DNA of 63,823 nucleotides from Deltaproteobacteria bacterium (GTDB lineage: Bacteria; Myxococcota_A; Polyangia; Haliangiales; Haliangiaceae), in the NCBI GenBank assembly GCA_013812655.1, contig JACCTC010000342.1, positions 1-63,823 of the forward strand, in the 5' to 3' direction. This document shows positions 23,885 through 32,634 of this stretch, in pieces. The notes beneath the pieces are model-generated. The model had not been told where the DNA came from. It made no database searches and worked only from the letters and a program-made list of their open reading frames with translations. The first letter of the stretch is position 1. The number at the start of each line of letters is the position of its first letter. A program made the translations under genes and the position numbers.

Positions 23885-25894
23885 CTACGTCGCGGACGGT
23901 TCGGACGGTTCGGGCGGTACGTCGGTGATCGGATCGAACAGCTCGACGGCCATCCCGGGCACCTCGTCCGCGCGGGTGTAGACGACGCGCCCGAGCTTGA
24001 TCGAGCTCGGATCGGGCACCAGCACCTCGCCCTCCGCGGATGGCGGTGGGCGGATACCGAGCTCGATGACGGTGTCCTTGGGACAGGGCGCCTGGGTCTC
24101 GATGAACACGCCGACGCTCGACATCGACCTGATGGTTCCATGCTCGAAGGTGCTGCCGCCTCGCTGGCGGAACAGCACTCCCTTTGCCCGAGCATGGCGT
24201 CGGGCTCTACGGCGACGCTGCTCGCCGGGCAGCGCCGCCGACGCGCCACGTGGTGGAGCGACCCTGTTCATGGGTTGGAAGCGGTGCGTCAGGATGCGGT
24301 GACGGACTCGATCGCCGAAGAAGTCGAGCGTGACCACCAGGCCGAACAGGATGGCGAGGAGGAGGACGAGGTCGTGGCCGTGGAACAGGCTGATCGCGGT
24401 GTCGATCGAGTCGCCGATGCCGCCCGCGCCGACGAAGCCGACCATCGCGCTCGCGCGGACGTTGACCTCGAAGCGGTACAGCGTGAACGCGAGGAGCCTT
24501 GGCGCCGCCTGCGGAAAGATGCTGTAGAGCCAGATGCCGAAGCGCGAGCTACCCGTGTTCGACAGCGCGCTGACGCTCCCTGGATCGACCTCTTCGTAGA
24601 CGTCCGAGTACAACCTGCCGAGCACACCGATCGTGTGAATACAGATCGCGAGCACGCCCGCAAACGGACCGGGGCCGACCCAGATCACGAAGATCAGCGC
24701 GAGCGTCAGCTCCGGCATCGCGCGACAACCCTGCACGAACAGCCGGACGAGCGTCGAGCTGAGCCAGGTCCCGGCTCGTGCGAGACCGATCTTGCCCTTC
24801 AGCGCCTCCTTGCGGCCGCGCATACTGAGCGCGCTCGCGGTCAGCGGAGAGAGTGGGAGCGCGATCATCGCTGCAACCCAGGTCGCGCACCACGCCATCG
24901 CCGCGGTCTGGAGCGCGAGCTTGATCCCCTTCCACACCAGCTCGCCGGTCGGTGCGCCGCCGCCTTCGGTCAGCCACTTCGGGATGAAGTTCGCGAACGT
25001 GAACTCGCTCCACGGGATGTCGAGCTTGACGAGGGCAACCACCGAGCCGCCGAGCGCGAGCCAGATCGTCCACTTGAACGACTTCCGGCGCAGGAACGAG
25101 CTCGCGAGCTCGATCGCGATGACGAAGAACAGGACGGCGAGCAGCGCGGTCGCGAGCTTCTCGAATTCGAAGTACCGCACGCCGAGCGCGATCTCGCTGC
25201 CGAGGCCGCCAGCACCGACGATGCCGAGGATCGACGCGCTGCGGACCGAGCACTCGAGGCGGTAGAACGCATAGCCGACCCACTGCCGCCACACCTGGGG
25301 CAGCACGCCGTGAATCAGGATGCCGAACCGGCCGACGCCAAGCCGGCGCATCGCGCGGATCGATTCGGGCTCGACCGCCTCGGCGAGCTCGGCGAACAGC
25401 TTGCCGAACACGCCACCGGTCGAGATCATGATCGCCATGACCGCGGCGCCCGGGCCGAGGCCGAACATGCGGACGAACAGGAATGCCCAGACGATGTCGG
25501 GGACGCTGCGGAAGACCGCGAGGATCGTGCGAAACACGAAGCGGATCAGGGTACCCGCGGCATTCCAGAACGGCGCGCGCTCCGGCGAGTCGCGCAGCGT
25601 CGGAACCTTGATGATGAGCAGCGCCATGCCGGCGCCGAGCAGCACGGCGAGGGTGGTCGCGAGCAGGCCGATCAACAAGCTCTCGACGGAGAGCTTCGCG
25701 ATACGCCACAGGAACTCACTGCTGAGGTCGGGGCTCGCGAAGGCGCGGAGGATCGCGAGCGCGCTCTTGGATCCCTCGGCGTCGAACAGCGGCCCGATCC
25801 GCACCCCACTGAGGTGCGCGGTGACGATCACCGAGACGACCACGACACTGTATGCCGCGGTACGACCCGTGCGCGAAGGACGCTTCGGGATCAC
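23885..25894 (-). CDS. Double-domain ABC permease with C-terminal PilZ-like domain
   Basis: 669 residues. Two PhnE-type permease halves: the first (about 15-275) has the EAA-loop region AVEPESIRAMRRLGVGRFG then GIVGAGGLGSEIA; the second (about 300-540) has EVDPGSVSALSNTGSSRFG then GFVGAGGIGDSID. After the last helix comes a basic stretch (about 555-575) and a C-terminal about 95-residue domain with HGTIRSMSSVGVFIET, LGIRPPP and GRVVYTRADEVPGMAVELF, which follows PilZ strand by strand; the DxSxxG motif is degenerate (Ser for Asp). It overlaps the ATPase gene by 4 bases. A PilZ tail on an importer suggests control of transport by c-di-GMP or a PilZ partner. Confidence 0.88.
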   Translation of the reverse strand: MIPKRPSRTGRTAAYSVVVVSVIVTAHLSGVRIGPLFDAEGSKSALAILRAFASPDLSSEFLWRIAKLSVESLLIGLLATTLAVLLGAGMALLIIKVPTLRDSPERAPFWNAAGTLIRFVFRTILAVFRSVPDIVWAFLFVRMFGLGPGAAVMAIMISTGGVFGKLFAELAEAVEPESIRAMRRLGVGRFGILIHGVLPQVWRQWVGYAFYRLECSVRSASILGIVGAGGLGSEIALGVRYFEFEKLATALLAVLFFVIAIELASSFLRRKSFKWTIWLALGGSVVALVKLDIPWSEFTFANFIPKWLTEGGGAPTGELVWKGIKLALQTAAMAWCATWVAAMIALPLSPLTASALSMRGRKEALKGKIGLARAGTWLSSTLVRLFVQGCRAMPELTLALIFVIWVGPGPFAGVLAICIHTIGVLGRLYSDVYEEVDPGSVSALSNTGSSRFGIWLYSIFPQAAPRLLAFTLYRFEVNVRASAMVGFVGAGGIGDSIDTAISLFHGHDLVLLLAILFGLVVTLDFFGDRVRHRILTHRFQPMNRVAPPRGASAALPGEQRRRRARRHARAKGVLFRQRGGSTFEHGTIRSMSSVGVFIETQAPCPKDTVIELGIRPPPSAEGEVLVPDPSSIKLGRVVYTRADEVPGMAVELFDPITDVPPEPSEPSAT

Positions 25895-26736
25895 TGGCGT
25901 TCCAGCGAGCCCTCGAACAGAGAGATCAGGGAGTCTTCGTCCACGAATTCCCCACCCTTACCCTCATGCTTGCCGTCGTAGTCGCGTGCATGGCAGTCGA
26001 TCGCGATCGCTCCGTCGCGGAGCCCGATCAGCCTCTCCATGTACGGCAGCGCGAGGCTGATCCAGTGCGTGCACAGGATCAGCGTCGCGCCGGTGCGCTT
26101 GGCGGCATTGACCATCATCTGCGTCACCTGGATCGCGTTCTGCGAGTCGAGTGATGCCGTCGGCTCGTCGGCGATGATGATCATCGGCGCCGAGATCATC
26201 GCGCGCGCCACCGCGACACGCTGTTGCTGGCCACCGGACAGGTTTGCCGTGGTCTCCCACTGGCGATCCGACAGGCCGAGATCAGCGAGCAGTGTGGCGA
26301 CCCGCTCGCGCTCGATCGGCCATAGCGCCGAGAGCAAGATCCGGTGCCACGGCCAGTGCGCGAGGCGCCCGGCGAGCACGTTGCGATGGACATCGAGCTG
26401 CGGCACGAGCAGGTTTCCCTGCTCGACGATTCCACACGTCCGCTTGTACTTGCGCAGCTCGCTCGGCGACATCGATGAGAGGTCAACGCCGCCGACCTCG
26501 AACCGACCGGACGTCGGCTTGAGCGCGCCGGTGAGGATCCGCAGCAGCGTCGACTTGCCGGATCCGCTGGGCCCTGCGAGCAGGATCACCTCGCCGGCGC
26601 GGATGTCGAGCGTGATGCCCTTGAGTGCATCGTTGCCGCCCCAGCTGCGCGAAACATCCTTGAGACTGAACAGGGGCTTGCCTTGTTCGGTCTCCGGCTT
26701 GGTCTCTGGTTGTTCGCTAAGAGCCAGTTGATTCAC
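25891..26736 (-). CDS. PhnC-like ABC transporter ATPase
   Basis: 281 residues. Walker A GPSGSGKSTLL, Q-loop near EQGNLLVP, signature NLSGGQQQRVAVARAM, Walker B MIIIADEPTASLDS and the switch His in LILCTHW. It energises the double permease encoded next (ATGA overlap) for uptake of the ligand held by the two binding proteins at 18174 and 20470. PhnC-type sequence plus selenium-gene context support a selenate-type importer; phosphonate or phosphate uptake remains possible because no C-P lyase or phn genes are present to decide. The gene begins 20 bases after the tRNA-Sec 3' end on the same strand, so the tRNA promoter may also serve it. Confidence 0.93.
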   Translation of the reverse strand: MNQLALSEQPETKPETEQGKPLFSLKDVSRSWGGNDALKGITLDIRAGEVILLAGPSGSGKSTLLRILTGALKPTSGRFEVGGVDLSSMSPSELRKYKRTCGIVEQGNLLVPQLDVHRNVLAGRLAHWPWHRILLSALWPIERERVATLLADLGLSDRQWETTANLSGGQQQRVAVARAMISAPMIIIADEPTASLDSQNAIQVTQMMVNAAKRTGATLILCTHWISLALPYMERLIGLRDGAIAIDCHARDYDGKHEGKGGEFVDEDSLISLFEGSLERQ

Positions 26737-26756
26737 GTGTTCCCCACAAGCCTGCT

Positions 26757-26856
26757 TGGCGGAAGTGCACGGGAATCGAACCCGCCGTACCGACGCTCTC
26801 GCGGTGCACCATCGGCTTTGAAGACCGAGCCTGACACCAGTTCAGGTCGCACTTCC
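26757..26856 (-). tRNA. selC: tRNA-Sec (anticodon UCA)
   Basis: The acceptor stem is 8 bp (GGAAGTGC with GCACTTCC), as in bacterial tRNA-Sec. The anticodon loop reads CTTCAAA with UCA at 26821-26819, decoding UGA. A long variable arm and a TTCGATT T-loop with GGG/CCC stem follow, and the 3' end GCCA is encoded. Length 100 bases. Seryl-tRNA synthetase charges it with Ser; SelA then makes selenocysteine. The next gene on the same strand is the ABC ATPase of the presumed selenium importer. Confidence 0.95.
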
Positions 26857-26862
26857 GAAAAG

Positions 26863-26891
26863 ATGTTCGACCGGGCGAACGAAGAAGTCAA
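26863..26891 (-). promoter_or_regulatory. selC promoter
   Basis: The minus strand reads TTGACT (26891-26886), 17 bases, GAACAT (26868-26863). The predicted +1 is 26856, exactly the first base of tRNA-Sec, which supports both calls. The rest of the 208-base gap to the next gene (to 27064) shows nothing further. Confidence 0.65.
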
Positions 26892-27064
26892 TCCACGGGC
26901 GGCTGTGGAATCCGTCTTTCGATCCTCACGCGATCAGCCGTTGGCTGAAAATACCGATGGGTAAGTCTGTGGAGCATGGGTCGTGAAATTGGCGCCGGGC
27001 AGCTCGGCTGCGATACAGAATCCGCGACACCAAATACGAGAACTTCTAAACGGTTGTGATCACA

Positions 27065-28822
27065 TCACGGTTCGAGACGCGGGAGGTCACCGCCTTTGAC
27101 GAGCTTGGTGTCACCGCGGTTCGGGGTGAAGGGCGCGATCACGAGCGGCGCATGCCTCGGCATCGTCAGCGTGAAGCGCTGGACCTGACCGACCTCGAGG
27201 AACAGCTCGGCCGGCGTGTAGGTCCGGTCCGTGGTCGCGGCCTGGCCGTCGCGCACGATCTCGGCACCGGGCGGGTTCGACACGAAGCGAACCCGCACGA
27301 AGTCGTCGGATACCTCGAGCCGCTGGACGAGGCGCTCGACCCCACCGGCTGCTGGCACTCGCACGCTCGCGGTCCCGGTGCGATGACCGGCGCGCTCGAA
27401 GACGATCGTCACCGTGCTTCCGGGCTCGAGGGATGTCAGCGTGAGCGGCGTCGAGCCCATCGGCTTGCCCGCGATCGTCACGGTGGCGCCCGTCGGATCG
27501 CTGTCGAGCTCGACCGTCGCGAGCGCGCGCAGCTCGAACGTCACCGCGTTCGCGCCCTCGCGTGGCGTCACCGCGAGCTCCTGCGGCTCGTAGCCCTCGA
27601 GGCGTGCGCCCGCGGTGTATCGCCGACCGATCTCCACGTCGGTCATCGCGAGCGTGCCGTCGGTGGCGATGCCGATCGCGCGGCCATTGACCTCGATCGT
27701 CGCGCCCGGAGGGATCGTCTTGAACGACAGGCTCGCGCTCGGAGGTGGCGCCAAGAGCCTCGGCAGGGCGAACACGCCGAACAGCACCGCCGCCACGACC
27801 ACGAACGGCAGCGACCACAGCACCTTGCGGCGCAGCGATGGTAGTGCGATCGCGCGCGCTGGCTCCGACGCTGCGTGGCCAGCCGCCGCGGGCTGCACGA
27901 AAAACCCGAGCTGATCGAGCTGGAGCTTGTCTCGCGCGACGTCGAACACGCAGACTGCCTCGGTGGCGACGCCCGGCACGACGTGGAAGTAGACCGCCGA
28001 TACCGAGCTCACCATGAGGTAGAGGCCAAGCCCCGCCCCGCCCGCGCGCCGATCGACGGCGACTGATGCGTGCAGGGACTTGTGCAGGAAGCGCAGCATC
28101 GTCAGGCGCTCGAGCGTGCCGAATGCGTCGCGCACCGAGACCGCGAACCGCTTGCCATCGAACGCGTACTGCACGACGACCTGATGATTGGTGCGCATCG
28201 TGATGCGCTTCTTCGTCGGGACGCCCGCGAAGATGTGCTGGCCCTCCGCGTTGACTGGCGCGTCATAGAGCGCGTTCATCAGCATCTCGTCGAGACATTG
28301 CTGGATCGGCTCGAGGTACTTACGCGGCACCCCATGCTGGTCGGCGGCGTGCTCGATCTGCGCCATGCAGCGGCGCTTCTCGGGGTAGTCGTGAACGGTC
28401 AGCGAGTGGATCTCGGTGCCTGATTCGACGACCCGCTGCAGACCGAAGCGGTCCTCGCCGGTCGTGATCGCGAGCGCGCGCGCGGCCATCGCTCCGAGTT
28501 GGCCGGCGTCGAGGTCTTCGGCCATCGCGATGCCAGCGATCCGTGGCACCGACTGCAAAAGCTCGACGATGTCGGCGAGATCCGAGCGCGGCAACACGGC
28601 GATCACCGGGCAGCCCGGGGCTTGCAGGGGCTCGATCGCCGCGAGGGTCGTCAGATGAACCACGCAGAGCGCGGCATGTGCGACCTCGACGGGATCGAGC
28701 CAGTCATGCAACTCGACGGTACCGGCGTCGCGCAACGCGCTCGCGAGCACCTGCCCGAAACTCTCGTCAGGTGACACGGCGATGATCCGCCGCGCGATGA
28801 CCGGCTCCATCCAGGTCGCCAT
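27065..28822 (-). CDS. RsbW-like ATP-binding protein with membrane segment and PEGA repeats
   Basis: 585 residues. Residues 10-125 resemble a degenerate receiver. About 150-290 is an HATPase fold of the anti-sigma/RsbW type: N-box CLDEMLMNALYDAPV, G1-like RDAFGTL, G2 GGAGLGLYLM; there is no phosphoacceptor His domain. A transmembrane segment (about 335-355) follows, then three PEGA-type beta domains (SFKTIPPGATIEVNG, ELDSDPTGATVTIAG, RFVSNPPGAEIVRDG). It could therefore read the envelope through PEGA domains and act as a protein kinase or sequestering factor inside. It begins 9 bases after the STAS-kinase stop, so they are co-expressed. The same ATPase domain recurs at 31283-32278. Confidence 0.82.
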   Translation of the reverse strand: MATWMEPVIARRIIAVSPDESFGQVLASALRDAGTVELHDWLDPVEVAHAALCVVHLTTLAAIEPLQAPGCPVIAVLPRSDLADIVELLQSVPRIAGIAMAEDLDAGQLGAMAARALAITTGEDRFGLQRVVESGTEIHSLTVHDYPEKRRCMAQIEHAADQHGVPRKYLEPIQQCLDEMLMNALYDAPVNAEGQHIFAGVPTKKRITMRTNHQVVVQYAFDGKRFAVSVRDAFGTLERLTMLRFLHKSLHASVAVDRRAGGAGLGLYLMVSSVSAVYFHVVPGVATEAVCVFDVARDKLQLDQLGFFVQPAAAGHAASEPARAIALPSLRRKVLWSLPFVVVAAVLFGVFALPRLLAPPPSASLSFKTIPPGATIEVNGRAIGIATDGTLAMTDVEIGRRYTAGARLEGYEPQELAVTPREGANAVTFELRALATVELDSDPTGATVTIAGKPMGSTPLTLTSLEPGSTVTIVFERAGHRTGTASVRVPAAGGVERLVQRLEVSDDFVRVRFVSNPPGAEIVRDGQAATTDRTYTPAELFLEVGQVQRFTLTMPRHAPLVIAPFTPNRGDTKLVKGGDLPRLEP

Positions 28823-28831
28823 CCCGGTCGC

Positions 28832-31252
28832 CTAGGTGGACCAGACCAGATACGTCGCCACCGCGAGCACGACCGCGAGCACCACGACGACGAGGATGCG
28901 CGCGCTGCTGAGCGAGCGTTCCGGTGCGACGGCCGGTGGGGCTGGCACCTCCAGGCGCGATGCGCTGATCCGCCCTCGCGCGGTGTCCTCGCTTGGGAGG
29001 GTGAAGTCGTGAGCCGACCTGCGGAAGGTCTCGGAGACGTCGATCTGCGCGCGGCTCGACGTGACCGAGACCGGCGAGCGGTCTCTCGTCGTCATCGATC
29101 CACCCGTTCCGCCGCTCGCTTCGTCGGGAAAGTGGCGGACGATCTCCGTGAGCGGCACCTCGTCGTGCGGAAACAGCTGCGCGAGCAGGTCGGCGATGTT
29201 CGGCCCAGAGCTCTCGAAGCGATGCGCACGCGCGATGTCGTTCAGCTCGTTGACGACTTCCTGGCCGCGCTGCGGACGATCTTCCGGGTTTGGCGCGAGC
29301 AGCCGTGACACGAGCAGCGCGAGCCGCTCGGGGACATGCGGCGCGACCTGGTGGAGCGGCTTGTACTGGCCGGCGCGGATCTTCTTGACGATGTCCTTCG
29401 GCTCCTTGCCGGTGAACGGCATCGCTCCCGAGCACAGCACGTACATCACGACACCGAGCGAGAACAGATCCGAGCGATGGTCCGTCGGCTCGCTCATCGT
29501 GGTCTCGGGCGACATGTACAGCCACTTGCCGACGATCAACGCCTCGGCATGCTCGGTCACCGCCGACATCGCGACGCCAAAGTCGAGCAGCTTCACGGTG
29601 CCCTCGTAGCCGAGGATCACGTTGTGAGGTGAGACGTCGCGATGGACGACCGACAGCCGCTTGCCGTCCATGTCCGTCGACCAGTACGCGTGATGCAGCG
29701 CCTGCGCGACCTCCTTCACGACGTAGCAGGCCTCGGCGAGCGGCATCGTGTGCCCGGTCTGCTGCAGCTTGCGAATGACGCCGCGCAGATCCTTGCCGTG
29801 GACGTACTCCATCGCGAGGTAGAGCGCGCCCTGGACCTCGCCGACGTCGAGCACCTGCACGATGTTGGGGTGGGTCAGCCGGCCGGCGATCTTCGCCTCG
29901 TTGAGGAACATGTCGATCGCCTGGTGGCGACTGTCGAGCAGCTTCCGCTGGATCCGCTTGAGCGCGACCGGCTTCTCGAAGCCGCCGATGCCGACCTGCT
30001 TGGCGAGGAACACCTCGGCCATACCGCCGGCAGACAGGCGGCGGACGATCTTGTACTTGCCGAGGATGGTGTCGTCGGCGCCGATGTTCGCCGTCGCGTT
30101 CTCGCCGGCCTGCGCGACCTTCGCGTCGGTGACCGCGCGCGACAGCAACTCGTCCCGCTGCGCGACGACCTTCGCCGAGGCCGTCGGGATCGTGGTGGTC
30201 GCCTCCTGGAGCGGCGCGAGGGTCGCGGCCGCGAGCTGGCTTTGCGTCGTCCCACCACAGGTGCTGCAGACGTGCGGCGCGAACTGGAGCGGCCAGCTCG
30301 TCTTCTCGAGGTTCACACTCTCCTGCGAGGTGCGGCCACACTCCGTGCAGCCATACGGGACGAGCACCGACGCCACGACCAGGTTGCGGGCCATCGCGAG
30401 CGTGTCACCCGCGCCCGCGAGGAACGAGCCACTGACGTCGACGAGTGTCAACGCCGGGACCTGCCCGACGAGGCTCTTGACGAGGCGGCGCCACTCGTTC
30501 TGCCCGGCGGTGTCGAACCGGTCGACCTCGGCGAGATCGATGATGACCTCGCCTTCCGCACCGACCAGGAACGGCCGCGCCCGGAACATCGAGCCGATCG
30601 TGCCGATGATCCGGAAGTAGGTGACCGAGCCGTGGACGAGCTTGATGATCCGCGGCGGCTTCTCGGTGGCGCTATCGAGCGACGTGTAGAGGCCGAGCGA
30701 GCCGAGCATGTGCGCGGCGGCCGGCTGGATGCTCGACGCGGCGTACTTGTTGACGAACGCGAAGTAGCTCTCGGGCGTCTCGTCGAACTCGAGCTTGCCG
30801 CCGCACTTCGAGCATTCCTTCTCGGGAAGCCCGCCCTTGGCGAGGTTCGCGCGCTCGGCGAGCACGTCGATCAGCTCTCCGGACTCGACGCCGCACGACG
30901 GGCATGTGTACGGGGCGACGACCGTGAGGATCTTGCTGGTGCCACCGAAGTTGAGAACCATGTTGAGCTGATCGACGAAGAACGTCGGGCAGCCGAGCAA
31001 GTACAGAGCGGTGACGGTCTTCGGCAACGCGTCCATGCCGTTCAGCCACTGCCGCACGCCGAACGATGTCATGCGGGTCATCCCGCTCACGTTGATGACG
31101 AGGGTCCTGCTCGCGCCGACGTCGCCGAACCCGCGGAACGTTTCGTCGACGAGTCCGGAGACGCTCACCATCGACGCCTCGCCAACCGTCGCCACCTCGA
31201 GGCTGGCCTTGGAGCGCGCCCCGGCCGCCGTCCTGGACTTGTCTTGGCTCAT
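28832..31252 (-). CDS. STAS/zinc-ribbon - Ser/Thr kinase, copy A
   Basis: 806 residues. Two STAS-like domains, each closed by a zinc ribbon: first TLVINVSGMTRMTSFGVRQW with CPSC...CSKC (about 117-150); second VIIDLAEVDRFDTAGQNEW with CTEC...CSTC (about 300-335). The second keeps the DTAG sequence at the site where anti-anti-sigma STAS proteins are phosphorylated. From about 395 to 680 is a full Hanks kinase: GGMAEVF, VALKRI, HRDVSPHN, LLDFGVA, SPE. After a Ser-rich segment, a C-terminal TM segment (about 778-800) leaves a tiny outside tail, so all domains are cytosolic. The neighbours on either side are RsbW-like ATP-binding proteins. Copy B is at 32635-35145. Confidence 0.88.
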   Translation of the reverse strand: MSQDKSRTAAGARSKASLEVATVGEASMVSVSGLVDETFRGFGDVGASRTLVINVSGMTRMTSFGVRQWLNGMDALPKTVTALYLLGCPTFFVDQLNMVLNFGGTSKILTVVAPYTCPSCGVESGELIDVLAERANLAKGGLPEKECSKCGGKLEFDETPESYFAFVNKYAASSIQPAAAHMLGSLGLYTSLDSATEKPPRIIKLVHGSVTYFRIIGTIGSMFRARPFLVGAEGEVIIDLAEVDRFDTAGQNEWRRLVKSLVGQVPALTLVDVSGSFLAGAGDTLAMARNLVVASVLVPYGCTECGRTSQESVNLEKTSWPLQFAPHVCSTCGGTTQSQLAAATLAPLQEATTTIPTASAKVVAQRDELLSRAVTDAKVAQAGENATANIGADDTILGKYKIVRRLSAGGMAEVFLAKQVGIGGFEKPVALKRIQRKLLDSRHQAIDMFLNEAKIAGRLTHPNIVQVLDVGEVQGALYLAMEYVHGKDLRGVIRKLQQTGHTMPLAEACYVVKEVAQALHHAYWSTDMDGKRLSVVHRDVSPHNVILGYEGTVKLLDFGVAMSAVTEHAEALIVGKWLYMSPETTMSEPTDHRSDLFSLGVVMYVLCSGAMPFTGKEPKDIVKKIRAGQYKPLHQVAPHVPERLALLVSRLLAPNPEDRPQRGQEVVNELNDIARAHRFESSGPNIADLLAQLFPHDEVPLTEIVRHFPDEASGGTGGSMTTRDRSPVSVTSSRAQIDVSETFRRSAHDFTLPSEDTARGRISASRLEVPAPPAVAPERSLSSARILVVVVLAVVLAVATYLVWST

Positions 31253-31282
31253 GACTTGTTCGTGATCGCGCCCTTCGCGCGA

Positions 31283-32278
31283 TTACTTCGGCACGATGGT
31301 GACCGAGTGGTTCACCGAGGGCCTGCTCGAATTCTCTTCTTGCAGCTTCCAGAACCTCCGGCGCGCACCCTCGCGCCAGAACATGTGGAACGCGAACGGG
31401 CGCGGACCCGGGGCCTTCTTGCCGATCCCCACGAGGAACTCGGTGTGGCGGTTGTTGACGACCGAGATCGCCGCGAACGACGCGACCGAGAAGATTCGCC
31501 AGAGCCCGAGGCCGGCTCCACCCATCGTCTCGTCGACCTCGACCTTGCCGTCGGTCCGCGAGCAGCGCAGCAAGGTCTCGACGAGCCGCGCCCGGTTCAG
31601 CGAGCCGAACGGATCGCGCACGCGAACCACCGCGAGATCATCGCGGCAGCCATAGACCATGTCGCAGGCGCTGTCGTCGGGGAGCGAGACGTCCTGGGTG
31701 CGGGAGATCGCGTGATCGAGGGCGCCTGCCGCAACCGGCGCGTCGTAAAAGGCATTCGTCAGCAGCTCCTCGGCTGCATCGCGCAGCAGCTGTACCGTCC
31801 GCGTGCCGATCCCCTTCGAGTCGAGATATTCGCTCATCCGCTCGAGGCGCTCGACGCGCTTGCTCGCGTGGGTCAGCCGGATCCGGCGACCCGCGATCGT
31901 CGGGCCGAGCCAGTCGAGCAAGCGTGGCGCGCCTTCCTTGGTCAGGGTCGCCATCACGTTGCCGAGATGCTCCCTCGCCATCGGATGCTGCAGCATCGGG
32001 GAGCTCACGACGTGCGCGAGCCACGGATGAGTCGGCAACCAGCTCACCGCGGTCTGCAGCGAGTCGTCACAAACCACGATGATGTGCCCGGGCCAGGTCT
32101 CGCCCGTGCCGAGCAACGGTAGCGTCGTATCGTCGACGAACGACACCGTCGAGGAATCGCGGCGGGCTTCCATGAACTCGCGCGCGGTCTTCACGACAGT
32201 AATCTCCGCAGGAGCACACTCGCGCAACGCCTGCGTGAGCGGCTCCGACATCCACACGATCGATCTCACCGCCGACAT
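31283..32278 (-). CDS. RsbW-like ATP-binding protein, soluble
   Basis: About 331 residues from the ATG at 32278 (an in-frame ATG at 32371 adds 31 residues of poor composition). The N-terminal part (1-125) is a receiver-like fold without phosphoacceptor; the C-terminal part has the same HATPase as the PEGA protein: AEELLTNAFYDAPV, RDPFGSL, GGAGLGLWRI. The shared NAxYDAPV sequence marks a common subfamily. It starts the minus-strand series of three genes (this, STAS-kinase A, PEGA protein; gaps 30 and 9 bases). Role inferred: kinase or binding partner of the STAS domains, by analogy with RsbW/SpoIIAB. No membrane segment. Confidence 0.8.
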   Translation of the reverse strand: MSAVRSIVWMSEPLTQALRECAPAEITVVKTAREFMEARRDSSTVSFVDDTTLPLLGTGETWPGHIIVVCDDSLQTAVSWLPTHPWLAHVVSSPMLQHPMAREHLGNVMATLTKEGAPRLLDWLGPTIAGRRIRLTHASKRVERLERMSEYLDSKGIGTRTVQLLRDAAEELLTNAFYDAPVAAGALDHAISRTQDVSLPDDSACDMVYGCRDDLAVVRVRDPFGSLNRARLVETLLRCSRTDGKVEVDETMGGAGLGLWRIFSVASFAAISVVNNRHTEFLVGIGKKAPGPRPFAFHMFWREGARRRFWKLQEENSSRPSVNHSVTIVPK

Positions 32279-32634
32279 AATACCACTACTGCCGATCGCG
32301 ATTGTGTGCGCGGCCACCGGTTCGGCGCGTGTCGAGCGGCGATCTGTCGACCCGTCGGTGCGTCCACGCATCGGCTGGTCACGACCACGTCACGACTCCG
32401 AGGACCACCGAACTGCAACCCTTCCACCGCGACGAGCCGACGTCCCCCACGCCCTGCCCAACATTGCGCAACCCTCGACCCTCCGGCGCGGGTTCGGTGG
32501 TATCTTGCAAGTGGTGAGGCAAGTCAGCTGGACGTCAGCTATGTGGTGTCGCGCATCGAGCGCGCCGTTGCACCTGACGAGCGCCGCGCCGGTCGTTCCA
32601 GCTTCGATAACCCTCGTGTAAAGAACAGGGAAGC
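32279..32634. other. Intergenic region between divergent signalling genes
   Basis: 356 bases between the soluble ATP-binding protein (minus) and STAS-kinase B (plus). It must hold both promoters. Short open frames here have no ribosome site or motif. AGGGA at 32628-32632, just before the ATG at 32635, is the ribosome site for copy B. I see no convincing sigma-70 promoter or terminator. Confidence 0.4.

Noticed and set aside
18174..26736. Phosphonate utilisation operon (phn)
   Set aside because: No C-P lyase or phosphonatase genes; the binding proteins match the selenate-type branch and the context is selenium. Not fully excluded.
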